Assembly: GCA_014268975.2 (NCBI GenBank)
Contig: CP077096.1
Coordinates: 5,187,863-5,251,862, forward strand
Origin: Pseudomonas wayambapalatensis
GTDB lineage: Bacteria > Pseudomonadota > Gammaproteobacteria > Pseudomonadales > Pseudomonadaceae
Direction of reading: 5' to 3'
DNA: 64,000 nucleotides
Position 1 is the stretch's first letter, and each line of letters begins with the position of its first letter. The translations under genes and the position numbers were made by a program. The notes beneath the pieces are model-generated. The model saw only the letters and a program-made list of their open reading frames with translations, searched no databases and had not been told where the DNA came from. Of the stretch, positions 8,069-17,443 are shown piece by piece.

Positions 8069-9991
8069 TCAGGGCCTGGCCTGCTGCCGGGCCAGCGCGC
8101 TGTCGGCGCGGATGTGACGTTGCTCGGCGACCCTGCGGGTCAGGCCGAGCCGGTCGAAGTACTCGAGAATCTGCACACTGCGCTTGCGACCGATGCCCAA
8201 CATATCGCGAAACGCCGCCACCTGCACTACCGGCGTGTCCTGTGTCTGCCGCAACAACATCTCGGCCATGCGCAGGATCGTCTCCTGCGGGTAGAACAGG
8301 TCGCGCACCACCTGGTGCAGCAATCCCAGCCGCGCCAACTTGCGCATCAGCAGGCGCACTTGGGCTTCCTCCACCTGCTCGGCTGCAGCCAAGGTCCTGA
8401 CCCAGGGCGGATCGAACGCGCCTTCCAGCAAACGCGGTTGCAGACGCTCCCAGAGCGCAGTATCGGCGTCGCTCAACTGCACCTTGTGATCCGGCAGGTG
8501 CAACCACGGGCCGCTGCTGGCGACTGCGCCCTCACCGAGCAACTCGTCCAGCAGGCTGACAAAAGCGGCACGCTCCAGCGGCAAGGCGCAGAAGCGGCGC
8601 AGGCGGTCGCGGTCGGGGCCAAGCTGGTCGGGCTCCTGCTCGTGGAACCGCGCCAGTTGCACGAGCACTTCACGCCTGAGCGCCTGCCATTGCTGACGAT
8701 CGAACAGCAACGGCCCCTGGCGGGTGGCAATCACCTGGACGTCATCGGGCAACCGCCAACTGTCACGCAGACGGTTGAACTGTCGCTCCAGGCGCTGCGG
8801 GTCGAGCCCGGCGGGAGCCGCCGCCAACAGGGCCGGCAGGGCCTGCTCCAGATCGCAGGCATCGCGCAGCACCTGCAGTTGGCGCAAGCGCGACTCGCTG
8901 CGGCGCTGTCTGCTGGGGGCGAAAGGATCAAGCACTTGGCCACCGCCGAGGGTGCGCTGGGCGCGTTGGTCGCGCAGCACCAGGCGGTCGCCATGCACAG
9001 CCTGCAACGGTGCGTTGAGCAGCAACTGAGCGAACATGCGTTGGCCTGCCGTCAGAGCCTCGCCCTCCAGCAGCGCCACCCGCGCCGTCACGTCCTGGGT
9101 GCCGAGGTGCACATGCACCGCGCTGAAATGCTCGAAGGTGCGCGTCTCGCCCGGCAACAATGACAACTCGATATCGATACGCGAACTGGGCGCATGCAGC
9201 CACTCGGGCACCAGCCAGTCGCCACGGTGCACCTGCTCCACGGTCAGGCGCTCGGCACTGATGTTCAGCGCCACCCGCTGCCCGGCCTCGGCCACCAGCG
9301 CAGCCTGATTCTGCGCATGCAGGCCACGTACCCGTACTGGCTTGCCCGCCTTGCCCAGCAACAGCGTGTCACCCGCACGCACCTGGCCGGCCAGTGCCGT
9401 GCCGGTGACCACCACCCCCGCGCCCGAAACCGCGAAAGCGCGGTCGATCGACAGGCGAAAACCGCCCTGCGTCGCGCGCCGCTGCACCTGTGCGCGGGCC
9501 TCGACCAAGGCCTGGCGCAGCGCCTCGACGCCTTCCCCGGTCACGCTGGACAGCGCAAACTGCCGAGCGCCCGCATAGGGCCCGGGCGCCAGCAGCGCAT
9601 CGACCTCCCGCTGGACCTCAAGACGCCGCGACGCCTCGACCCGGTCGCATTTGCTGATCGCCACCAGCGCCTGGGGAATGCCCAGCAGCTCGATGATCGC
9701 CAGGTGCTCGCGGGTCTGCGGCATGACGCCGTCGTCAGCGGCCACCACCAGCAGCACCAGGTCGATACCCTGGGCGCCAGCGAGCATGTTGTGGATAAAA
9801 CGCTCGTGACCGGGCACGTCGATGAAGCCGGTCAACGGCTCGCCTTCGGCCAGCGCCGCATAGCGATAGCCGAGGTCGATGGTCATGCCCCGGGCGCGCT
9901 CTTCCTGGCGCTGGTCGCCGGCCTGGCCGGTCAGGGCCTGGAGCAGCGCGGTCTTGCCGTGATCGATATGCCCGGCGGTGCCGACGATCAC
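8069..9991 (-). CDS. selB: Selenocysteine-specific elongation factor SelB
   Basis: About 640 residues, near the E. coli SelB length of 614. With the GTG start at 9991 the protein begins (M)IVGTAGHIDHGKTALL, placing the GTPase P loop at once as in other SelB proteins; the ATG further up at 10033 would lie inside selA. G domain motifs follow (RARGMTIDLGYRY, DVPGHERFI, SKCDR), then EF-Tu-like domains 2 and 3, and C-terminal winged helices (IGRKRSVQILEYFDRLGLTRR) that bind the SECIS hairpin. It carries Sec-tRNA to the ribosome at UGA. The GTG overlaps the selA stop as GTGA (4 bases), so the two are coupled. Confidence 0.95.
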   Translation of the reverse strand: MIVGTAGHIDHGKTALLQALTGQAGDQRQEERARGMTIDLGYRYAALAEGEPLTGFIDVPGHERFIHNMLAGAQGIDLVLLVVAADDGVMPQTREHLAIIELLGIPQALVAISKCDRVEASRRLEVQREVDALLAPGPYAGARQFALSSVTGEGVEALRQALVEARAQVQRRATQGGFRLSIDRAFAVSGAGVVVTGTALAGQVRAGDTLLLGKAGKPVRVRGLHAQNQAALVAEAGQRVALNISAERLTVEQVHRGDWLVPEWLHAPSSRIDIELSLLPGETRTFEHFSAVHVHLGTQDVTARVALLEGEALTAGQRMFAQLLLNAPLQAVHGDRLVLRDQRAQRTLGGGQVLDPFAPSRQRRSESRLRQLQVLRDACDLEQALPALLAAAPAGLDPQRLERQFNRLRDSWRLPDDVQVIATRQGPLLFDRQQWQALRREVLVQLARFHEQEPDQLGPDRDRLRRFCALPLERAAFVSLLDELLGEGAVASSGPWLHLPDHKVQLSDADTALWERLQPRLLEGAFDPPWVRTLAAAEQVEEAQVRLLMRKLARLGLLHQVVRDLFYPQETILRMAEMLLRQTQDTPVVQVAAFRDMLGIGRKRSVQILEYFDRLGLTRRVAEQRHIRADSALARQQARP

Positions 9992-11415
9992 TGCACCGGC
10001 CCCAGTTGCAGCGCCGGCAACTGCGCCAGCCACTGGGTTTCGTCATCCAGCTGACGCAGGTCGAGCCACAAGGCATCGTCATCGATGCGCCCAAGCACCG
10101 GCACCGGCAATTCGCGCAGGGCGCGCTCCAGCACCCTCAGGCTGCGCCCACGCAGCTTCTTCGAGACCTGTGGCCGCAAGCACAGCGCCGCGCTGGGCAG
10201 CCGTGCCACCGGCTGGCTGCCGCTGCCGATCATGCCCAATGCGGGCTCGACCGTGACCGTCCACTGCCCGCCCAGTCGCGCAGCCAGTTCGGGCGCCAGG
10301 CGCTGCGCCTGGGCGACGATCTCGTCCTGGGGCCGGGTCAGCAGGCGCAGGCTGGGCAAGCGTTCGGCCAGGCGATCGGGGTCGCGGTACAACGCCAGCA
10401 CCGCCTCGAGCGCCGCCAGGGTGATCTTGTCCACACGCAGCGCGCGCTTGAGCGGGTTCTTCTTGATCCTGGCGATCAGCTCTTTGCGCCCGACGATGAT
10501 GCCCGCCTGCGGACCACCCAGCAGCTTGTCGCCACTGAAGGTGACGATATCGGCGCCGTCGGCCAGCGCCTGGCGCACCGTCGGCTCGGCGGGCAGTCCC
10601 CAGCGGGTGAGGTCGAGCAGGCTGCCGCTGCCCAGGTCTTCGAGCAGCGGCAGCTCATGCTGGTGAGCGATGCGCGCAAGCTCCGCGGTCGGCACCTGAG
10701 TGGTGAAGCCCTGGATGCTGTAGTTGCTGCAATGCACACGCATCAACAGGCCGGTGCGCGGATTGATCGCCGCCTCGTAGTCGCGGGGATGGGTGCGGTT
10801 GGTGGTGCCGATCTCGTGCAGGCGCACGCCAGCACGGGCCATGATGTCGGGGATGCGGAAGGCGCCGCCGATCTCGATCAACTCGCCACGGGAGATGATC
10901 CCTTCCTTGCGCGCGCCCAGGCTGTTGAGCGCCAGCAGCACGGCAGCGGCGTTGTTATTGACCACGGTGACCGCCTCGGCGCCGGTCAGCTCGCGGATCA
11001 GGCCCTCGATCAGGTCATCGCGGTCGCCACGCTTGCCGGTGGCCAGGTCGAATTCGAGGTTGAGCGGATAACGCGCGGCGGTCTGCATCGCCTGTACGGC
11101 CTCTTCCGGCAACAGGGCGCGACCGAGGTTGGTGTGCAGCACCGTACCGGTGAGGTTGTAGACCCTTCGCACCTGGCTGCGCTGCTGAATCGCCAGGCGC
11201 TCGCCGGAGCGTCCAAGCAGGACTTCGGCAGCCAGTTCGACGGCGCTCAACTGGCCAAGGCGAGCGGAGTCGCGCAGGTCGTCGAGCAATTGACGCAGAC
11301 TGGCCAGGGTCGCGTCGCGGCCATGGCGATCGATCAAGGGTTGGCAGGCGGGGTGGCGCAGCAGAGTGTCGATGGAGGGCAGGCGTGGGGCTTGATTGGC
11401 GAGGCTTGACGACAT
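9988..11415 (-). CDS. selA: L-seryl-tRNA(Sec) selenium transferase SelA
   Basis: 475-residue PLP enzyme that converts seryl-tRNA(Sec) into selenocysteyl-tRNA(Sec) with selenophosphate. The PLP-binding lysine is K297 in TFSGDKLLGGPQAG, matching E. coli K295; RVYNLTGTVLHTNLGRALL near residue 84 and SNYSIQGF near 230 are also conserved. Length is normal. The start ATG at 11415 lies about 35 bases inside a REP-like repeat border, and the gene is separated from fdhE by 115 bases, so it could have its own promoter. It is coupled to selB by a 4-base overlap. Confidence 0.96.
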   Translation of the reverse strand: MSSSLANQAPRLPSIDTLLRHPACQPLIDRHGRDATLASLRQLLDDLRDSARLGQLSAVELAAEVLLGRSGERLAIQQRSQVRRVYNLTGTVLHTNLGRALLPEEAVQAMQTAARYPLNLEFDLATGKRGDRDDLIEGLIRELTGAEAVTVVNNNAAAVLLALNSLGARKEGIISRGELIEIGGAFRIPDIMARAGVRLHEIGTTNRTHPRDYEAAINPRTGLLMRVHCSNYSIQGFTTQVPTAELARIAHQHELPLLEDLGSGSLLDLTRWGLPAEPTVRQALADGADIVTFSGDKLLGGPQAGIIVGRKELIARIKKNPLKRALRVDKITLAALEAVLALYRDPDRLAERLPSLRLLTRPQDEIVAQAQRLAPELAARLGGQWTVTVEPALGMIGSGSQPVARLPSAALCLRPQVSKKLRGRSLRVLERALRELPVPVLGRIDDDALWLDLRQLDDETQWLAQLPALQLGPVQ

Positions 11416-11450
11416 GCGGTACTACCTTGGTTGATCCGGTGTCTGTGATG

Positions 11451-11506
11451 GCCCTTTCGCGGGCAAGTCGCAGCGGCGAACCGCCGCTCCTACAAGCGGA
11501 AAGGGC
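11451..11506. repeat. REP-like nested inverted repeat between fdhE and selA
   Basis: Outer arms GCCCTTTCGC / GCGGAAAGGGC enclose an inner 7 bp hairpin AGCGGCG-AAC-CGCCGCT, and the segment includes TTCGCGGGCAAG and GCTCCTACAA, words of Pseudomonas REP elements. It divides the fdo-fdhE genes from selAB. Confidence 0.65.
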
Positions 11507-11530
11507 GACTCGGTCTGACAGTGTAGACCC

Positions 11531-12457
11531 TCACCCGCCCCCCGGCGCCAACATCAGGTTCGGCGCCAGCCGATGAAAGCCTTCCTCGTCCAGGCGGATA
11601 TCCAGCGCCAGGCTGGCCAGGTCATCGGCCAGTGCCTCGCCCATCGCGTCATTTTCCAGGTAGCAGTGCTTGAGGTAGGTGTTGCATCCTGGGCAGCACT
11701 CCGCCCGCAGCGGCGCCTTGCCCGGTGCATGGCGGTCATCTTCCAGGCTGGAGTAGCGCAAGTCCTTGCTCGACTCGCAATACACGCACTTGACCCGCAC
11801 CACATGCCACTCGCAGGCGCACAGCGAACAGGCCAGGTAACGCAGCCCGTTGTGCTTGCCCCGGTTGCGCACCAGGCCCGCCATCGCCGGCGAGCCGCAG
11901 CAGGGGCACTGCGCGAGGCTGCCGCCGGGCTTGAGTTCATCGCTGGGCAAGGCCCGGCGCCAACTGGCCCAGGCAGCCTGCAGTGCGGCGCCGATGAAAG
12001 GCACCAGTGCGGCGGGCACGGCATCGTACTGCCCGCTCAGCAAAGCGATGCCCCAGCCTTTGCGCTGGGCCTCGTCGCTGTTGCGCAGGGCCTCCAACGC
12101 ATCAGCCAAGGCGCCTTGCCCCGGTGCCTCGAAGCGATCGAGCAACGCCTGCAACCAAACCAGCCACGGCCCTTCTCGCACCAGGCTGTCGGCGGCCAGC
12201 GGCGGCAGGCCGTGGCTGATGCACAGTCGCTGACGCGCCTCGGCCACCGGCACCCCGCCCGGTGGGTTGTCGAGCAGGTGCTGCTGCACCCGGCACAGGC
12301 GCGCGACCCACCTCAGGTAGTCGCCAAGGGCATGGCCCTGGGCAAGCTGCTCCAGTCGCGCCGCGCGCAGTTCGAACAGGTTGTCGGCGGGCTGGTGAAG
12401 AAACGGCGGCATTACCGCCGATGCTTCGATCTGCCCGGGTTCGAGAATCGTGCTCAA
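11531..12457 (-). CDS. fdhE: Formate dehydrogenase accessory protein FdhE
   Basis: 308-residue cytoplasmic rubredoxin-like maturation factor needed for active respiratory formate dehydrogenase. Four CxxC pairs are visible between residues about 185 and 260 (CPCC, CSLC, CVYC, CPGC), which bind iron. The start appears to be TTG at 12457 (TTG AGC ACG ATT), because AAGGA is spaced 7 bases ahead and no ATG is in frame nearby; the first in-frame ATG (residue 16, MPPFLHQ) would drop a family-typical N-terminus. It begins 4 bases after fdoI, so it belongs to the fdo operon. Confidence 0.93.
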   Translation of the reverse strand: MSTILEPGQIEASAVMPPFLHQPADNLFELRAARLEQLAQGHALGDYLRWVARLCRVQQHLLDNPPGGVPVAEARQRLCISHGLPPLAADSLVREGPWLVWLQALLDRFEAPGQGALADALEALRNSDEAQRKGWGIALLSGQYDAVPAALVPFIGAALQAAWASWRRALPSDELKPGGSLAQCPCCGSPAMAGLVRNRGKHNGLRYLACSLCACEWHVVRVKCVYCESSKDLRYSSLEDDRHAPGKAPLRAECCPGCNTYLKHCYLENDAMGEALADDLASLALDIRLDEEGFHRLAPNLMLAPGGG

Positions 12458-12461
12458 GCGC

Positions 12462-13118
12462 TCATCCTTCTTTCCGTCCGGGGTTGTGTGGCGTCTTGTC
12501 GCCGGTCACTTCCCGGTACCACAGCTCATGATGTTTGCGTGCCCAGGCACGGCTGACCCAGCCATGCAGCATGGCGCCGACCGAGCCCTTGATCCAGATC
12601 CCGGCATAGATGTGCACGATGATGCTCAGCACCAGCACGAACGCCGCCAGGGCATGGAGCAAGGTGGCCAGGCGGATCGCGCCGATGTCGAAGTACTGGC
12701 TGAACCAGGCGCGCCAGATCACCACCCCACTGACCAGCAGGATCAGCATGCACACGAGCAAGGTCCAGAACAGCAGCTTCTGCCCGGCGTTGTACTTGCC
12801 GATCGGCGGCACGCCCTCTTCCTCGTTGCGCATCACCCGATCTACACGGCGCAGCCACAGGCGGTCGTTGGCGGTGATGAAGTTGGCCCGCCAGAAGCGG
12901 ATCACCAGCCCCAGGAAGAACACGAACATCGCCACGCCGAGGAAGGGGTGCAGGATGCGCGTCCAGGGGCCGCCACCGAACAGGTTGCTGAGCCAGAACA
13001 GCGCCGGATGAAACAGCGCCAGGCCCGACAGCCCTGCCATGAAGAACAGGATCGCGACGATCCAGTGGTTGGTCCGCTCGTTGGCGTTGTAGCGCAGGAT
13101 AGGCTTGTTGTCGTTCAT
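12462..13118 (-). CDS. fdoI: Formate dehydrogenase gamma subunit, cytochrome b556
   Basis: 218-residue inner-membrane subunit that passes electrons from the iron-sulfur subunit to quinone. Four hydrophobic segments are clear (starting near residues 18, 57, 113 and 149). Candidate haem b ligands are His18 (ERTNHWIV), His57 (ILHPFLG), and His in LLHALAAF and VHIYAGIW. The start overlaps the fdoH stop by 4 bases (ATGA). The usual length in E. coli is 211-217. Confidence 0.94.
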   Translation of the reverse strand: MNDNKPILRYNANERTNHWIVAILFFMAGLSGLALFHPALFWLSNLFGGGPWTRILHPFLGVAMFVFFLGLVIRFWRANFITANDRLWLRRVDRVMRNEEEGVPPIGKYNAGQKLLFWTLLVCMLILLVSGVVIWRAWFSQYFDIGAIRLATLLHALAAFVLVLSIIVHIYAGIWIKGSVGAMLHGWVSRAWARKHHELWYREVTGDKTPHNPGRKEG

Positions 13119-14065
13119 GGCCGCTGCTCCCCTTGCCCGCCGGGCTTGCCCGGGTCATAGACGTGCACTGCCGGATCCACCTGGTGCACGCTGGTATCGG
13201 TCGGGGCGGGATGTTCGTCTTCCTCGACCCGCTGCGGCCCGACCCGCACATAGTGGAAGAACCCAGCCAGGACCGCCGCGCCCATGGCCAGCAGCGCCAG
13301 CGGTTTGCTGATGCCTTTCCACAACCCTACCAGTGGGCTGATCACCGGCTGGTCCGGCAGGCCTGCATACAGCCTGGGTGTATCGGCGTGGTGCAGCACG
13401 TACATCACGTGGGTGCCACCGACACCGTCCGGGTCGTACAGGCCGGCGTTCTCGTAGCCGCGCGACTTGAGGTCGACGATGCGCTCGTCGGCATGCACCT
13501 TCATCTCGTCCTTGCTGCCGAAGACGATCGCCCCGGTCGGGCAGGTCTTCACGCAGGCCGGCTCCAGGCCCACGGCCACGCGGTCGGAACACAGGCTGCA
13601 CTTGTAGGCCTTGTGGTCTTTCTGCGAGATCCGCGGGATGTTGAACGGGCAGCCGGTGATGCAGTAGCCGCAACCGATGCAGTGGTCCTGGTTGAAGTCG
13701 ACGATGCCGTTGGCGTGCTTGATGATCGCGCCGGGGCTCGGGCAGGCCTTGAGGCAGCCAGGGTCGGCGCAATGCATGCAGCCATCCTTGCGGATCAGCC
13801 ACTCCAGGTTCCCGTCGTCGCGCTCGTGCTCGGTGAAGCGCATCAGGGTCCAGGTGTCGGCGGTGAGGTCCTGCGGGTTGTCGTAGGTGCCATGGTTGTG
13901 GCCGACCTCGTCACGCAGCTCGTTCCACTCCGAGCACGCCACCTGGCAGGCCTTGCAGCCGATGCACTTGGTGGTGTCGATCAGCTTGGCGACCTGCTCC
14001 TGCTGGCGTACCGAAGGCGGTACGGTCGTGGTGGCCGAGCGGGCGATGATATCTTGCTGGGCCAT
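13115..14065 (-). CDS. fdoH: Formate dehydrogenase beta subunit, iron-sulfur protein
   Basis: 316-residue electron-transfer subunit carrying four [4Fe-4S] clusters. Cys motifs: CIGCKACQVAC at 34-44, then CMHCADPGCLKACP, CIGCGYCITGCPFNIP and CSLCSDR...CVKTCPTGA. A single hydrophobic helix near residue 262 (PLALLAMGAAVLAGFFHYV) anchors it on the periplasmic face. It starts one base into the fdoG stop codon (TGATG) and overlaps fdoI by 4 bases, as expected for a fixed-ratio complex. Confidence 0.95.
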   Translation of the reverse strand: MAQQDIIARSATTTVPPSVRQQEQVAKLIDTTKCIGCKACQVACSEWNELRDEVGHNHGTYDNPQDLTADTWTLMRFTEHERDDGNLEWLIRKDGCMHCADPGCLKACPSPGAIIKHANGIVDFNQDHCIGCGYCITGCPFNIPRISQKDHKAYKCSLCSDRVAVGLEPACVKTCPTGAIVFGSKDEMKVHADERIVDLKSRGYENAGLYDPDGVGGTHVMYVLHHADTPRLYAGLPDQPVISPLVGLWKGISKPLALLAMGAAVLAGFFHYVRVGPQRVEEDEHPAPTDTSVHQVDPAVHVYDPGKPGGQGEQRP

Positions 14066-17000
14066 CAGATCTTCTCCACGTTGACGAGGAACGACTTGGA
14101 CTCCGGCGTCTGGGTGTTGCCATCACCGAGGAACGGCACCAGGGTGTTGGTCAGGTAGCCATGCCGGGTCGAACCGGTAAAACCCCAGTGCAGCGGAATG
14201 CCGATCTGGTGCACGGTCTGGTTGTTGACCTGCAGCGGACGGATCCGCTTTGTCACCACCGCCACCGCCTCGATATGCCCGCGCTTGCTCGACACCCGTA
14301 CCCGATCCCCCGCCTTGATGCCCTTCTCGCCGGCCAGCACTTCGCCGATCTCGACGAACTGCTCGGGTTGGATGATCGCGTTCAGGCGGCAGTGCTTGCT
14401 CCAGAAGTGGAAGTGCTCGGTCAGCCGGTAGGTGGTCGCCGCGTAGGGGAACTCCTCGTGCTTGCCGAGGGTGTCCCATACCGAATCGAAGATCCGGCCT
14501 GCCGGGTTGCTGGTGGCCTTCTTGTTGTTAGGGTGCAGCGGGTTGATCCCGATCGGCGTCTCGAACGGCTCGTAGTGCTCGGGGAACGGCCCTTCGGCCA
14601 TCTTGTCGATGGCGAAGAAGCGCGCCACGCCCTCGGGGTTCATGATGAACGGGTTCATCCCCGCTTCAGGCGGTGAATCGACCTTGAAGTCCGGCACGTC
14701 GGTGCCGCCCCAGGCCTTGCCGTTCCACCACACCAGGCGCTTCTTGTGCGGATCCCAGGGCTTGCCCTGCGGGTCACTGGAGGCGCGGTTGTAGAGGATG
14801 CGGCGGTTGGCCGGCCAGGCCCAGGCCCAGTTCTGCACCTGATGCATGCCGTAGGGGTCGCTGTTGTCGCGCCGGGCCATCTGGTTGCCCTGCTCGGTCC
14901 AGCAACCGGCGAAGATCCAGCAGCCGGATGCTGTGCTGCCGTCATCTTTCAACTGACCGAAGCCCGACAACTGCTGGCCGCCCTTGATGGCCAGCCCACT
15001 GGCGTCGGTCATGTCGCTCACCGCCCAGCCGTTCATCTCCTTGGCGAGCTCTTCGGGGGAAGGCTCGTCGGGGATCTTGTACGGCCAGCTGATGTTGAGC
15101 ATCGGGTCGGGGTAAGCGCCGCCTTCCGACTTGTAGCGCTCACGCAGACGCAGGAACAGCTCGCTCATGATCTGTACGTCGGTGCGCGTCTCGCCGGGGC
15201 CGTCAGCGCCCTTCCAGTGCCACTGCAGCCAGCGGCTGCTGTTGACCAGCGAGCCGTCCTCCTCGGCAAAGCAGGTGGTGGGCAGGCGAATCACCTCGGT
15301 CTGGATATTGGCCGTGTCGACATCGTTGTAAGGCCCGGCGTTGCGCCAGAACTCGGATGTCTCGGTGGCCAGCGGGTCCATGACCACCAGCCACTTGAGC
15401 TTGCCCAGCGCCGCGGTGACGCGGTTCTTGTCCGGCAGCGCGGCGATCGGGTTGAAACCCTGGCACATGTAGCCGTTGACCTTGCCCTGCCCCATCATCT
15501 CGAACATGCGCAGCACGTCGTAGGCCGCCACATCGAGCTTGGGCAGCCAGTCGTAGCCCCAGTTGTTCTCGGCGGTGGCGTTGGCGCCATACCAGGCCTT
15601 CATCAGGCTGACATGGAACTTGCCATAGTTCTGCCAATACGAGAGCTGGCCCGGACGCAGCGGCTTGGAGGCGCGCTTGTCGATGAACGCGGCGTAGTCC
15701 TGCTCGGCGTCGCCGGCCAGCGTCAGGTAGCCTGGCAGCGAGTTCGACAGCAGCCCCAGGTCGGTCAGACCCTGGATGTTGGAATGCCCGCGCAGGGCGT
15801 TGACCCCACCGCCGGGCATGCCGACGTTGCCCAGCAACAACTGGACCATGGCCGCACTGCGGATGATCTGCGCACCGATCGAATGCTGGGTCCAGCCCAG
15901 GGCGTAGAGGATCGTCATGGTCTTGCCCGGCACGGCGCAGGTGGCGATCTCTTTCCAGACCTTCATCATCTGGTCCTGGGGCATGCCGCAGGTCATGCTG
16001 GCGATTTCCGGCGTGTAGCGGCTGTAGTGCTGCTTCATCAACTGGAACACGCAGCGCGGGTGCTGCAGCGTCGGGTCGACCTTGGCGAAACCGTCCTCAC
16101 CCAGCTCGTAGCCCCAGCCGGACTTGTCGGCATAGATCCGCTTGGCCGCGTCATAGCCACTGAACAGGCCGTCTTCGAAGCCATAGTTCTCTTTGACGAT
16201 GAACGACACGTCGGTGTAGTTGCGCACGTATTCGTGCTGGATCTGGTCGGTCGTCAGCAGGTAGTTGATCAGCCCGCCCATGAAGGCGATGTCGCTGCCG
16301 GTGCGAATCGGCGCGTAGTAGTCGGCCACCGAAGCGGTCCGGGTGAAACGCGGATCGACCACGATCAGGCGCGCCTTGTTGTGCGCCTTGGCCTCGGTCA
16401 CCCATTTGAACCCGCAGGGGTGAGCCTCGGCTGCGTTGCCGCCCATGACCAGCACCAGGTTTGCGTTGGCGATGTCAGACCAGTGATTGGTCATCGCGCC
16501 ACGGCCGTACGTCGGGGCAAGACTTGCCACCGTCGGGCCGTGTCAGACACGCGCCTGGTTGTCGAACCCCAGCATGCCGAGTGAACGGATGACTTTATGA
16601 GTCAGGTAGCCTGCTTCGCTGGACGCTGCCGACGCCGCGAGGAAGCCCGTGGTCAGCCAGCGGTTGACCGTCTGGCCCTGGGCGTTCTTCTCGATGAAGT
16701 TGGCATCGCGGTCCTGCTTCATCAGCGTGGCGACGCGGTCGAGCGCCTCGTCCCAGCTGACCCGCACCCACTCCTGGCTGCCCGGCTTGCGCATCTCGGG
16801 GTATTGCAGGCGGCTGGGGCTGTGGATGAAGTCGAGCAGCCCGGCGCCTTTGGGGCACAGGGTGCCGCGGTTGACCGGATGATCAGCGTCGCCTTCGATG
16901 TGGATGATGTTCTGTTTGACGTTCTTGCCCGCATCGCCCTGGCTGTACAGGATCAGGCCGCAGCCGACCGAGCAGTAGGGACAGGTGTTGCGGGTTTCCT

Positions 17001-17133
17001 TGGTGTGCGCCAGCTTGAAGTGGCGCACCTGCTCGGCGAACGCGGCTGTCGGGGCCATGCCCAACGCCGCGAGACTCGAGCCTCCAAGGCCGACGGCGGC
17101 GACCTTGAAGAACTGCCGACGGTTCAGGTCCAT
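14065..17133 (-). CDS. fdoG: Formate dehydrogenase alpha subunit, selenocysteine-containing
   Basis: 1022 residues when the in-frame TGA at 16543-16545 is read as selenocysteine (Sec197; E. coli FdnG has Sec196). It oxidises formate in the periplasm with a bis-MGD molybdenum or tungsten cofactor. MDLNRRQFFK at the N-terminus is a twin-arginine export motif followed by a hydrophobic stretch to about residue 33. One [4Fe-4S] is bound by C51, C54, C58 and C93. Downstream of Sec the sequence UHGPTVASLAPTYGRGAMTNHW is the conserved active-site region. AGGAG lies 7 bases before the ATG at 17133. A plain gene caller would split this into two frames; it is not a pseudogene, since selA, selB, tRNA-Sec and a SECIS hairpin are all present. 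Confidence 0.96.
16499..16545 (-). promoter_or_regulatory. Bacterial SECIS element directly after the fdoG UGA
   Basis: From the TGA on the minus strand, CACGGCC (16542-16536) pairs perfectly with GGCCGTG (16506-16500). Inside, GGCAA (16528-16524) pairs with TTGCC (16520-16516) round a GTC loop. The apical segment GGTGGCAAGTCTTGCCCC resembles the E. coli fdhF SECIS, in which a G-U in the loop contacts SelB. Confidence 0.88.
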
Positions 17134-17443
17134 CGTGCACTCCTGATCAGGTTTGGACGCACGGGACGTTGCCGGCGTCTCTCGGATATCACGGGCGGCG
17201 GTTTGTTGGCCGCCAACATGTAAGACTAGCCAAGAAACGAAAAGGTGCGATGACACATGTCAAACTTGCCCCAGGTTTTGGCCGCTGGCGCTACGAGCGG
17301 CACTCCGCACGCTCGCGCTTTGCGGTCACGGCAAGGTCCCCTCGTAGCCCCGCTGTCCGTCCAGCGCTTTCGGAAATGGGCTACACCAAAGCCACTGAAA
17401 AGCCGCTAACTTGCCGGGTTTTCCGAAAAACGGATCACTCGCA
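17134..17443. other. 310-base divergent promoter region of fdoG and the HbpS-like gene
   Basis: It must hold promoters for both flanking genes. Visible: a short inverted repeat TGACA-CA-TGTCA at 17251-17262 and a TTTTCCGAAAA near 17420-17430 next to the HbpS-like start. I found no FNR/ANR box (TTGAT-N4-ATCAA) and no clear sigma54 -24/-12 pair. Confidence 0.4.

Noticed and set aside
16543..16545. Nonsense mutation or pseudogene in fdoG
   Set aside because: The TGA is at the known Sec position, followed by a SECIS hairpin, with selA, selB and tRNA-Sec nearby.
14746..16584. Plus-strand 612-codon frame opposite fdoG
   Set aside because: Antisense shadow; the minus strand codes for the conserved formate dehydrogenase.
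17134..17443. ANR/FNR box controlling the formate dehydrogenase operon
   Set aside because: No TTGAT-N4-ATCAA-like sequence was found; the TGACA-CA-TGTCA dyad is too unlike.
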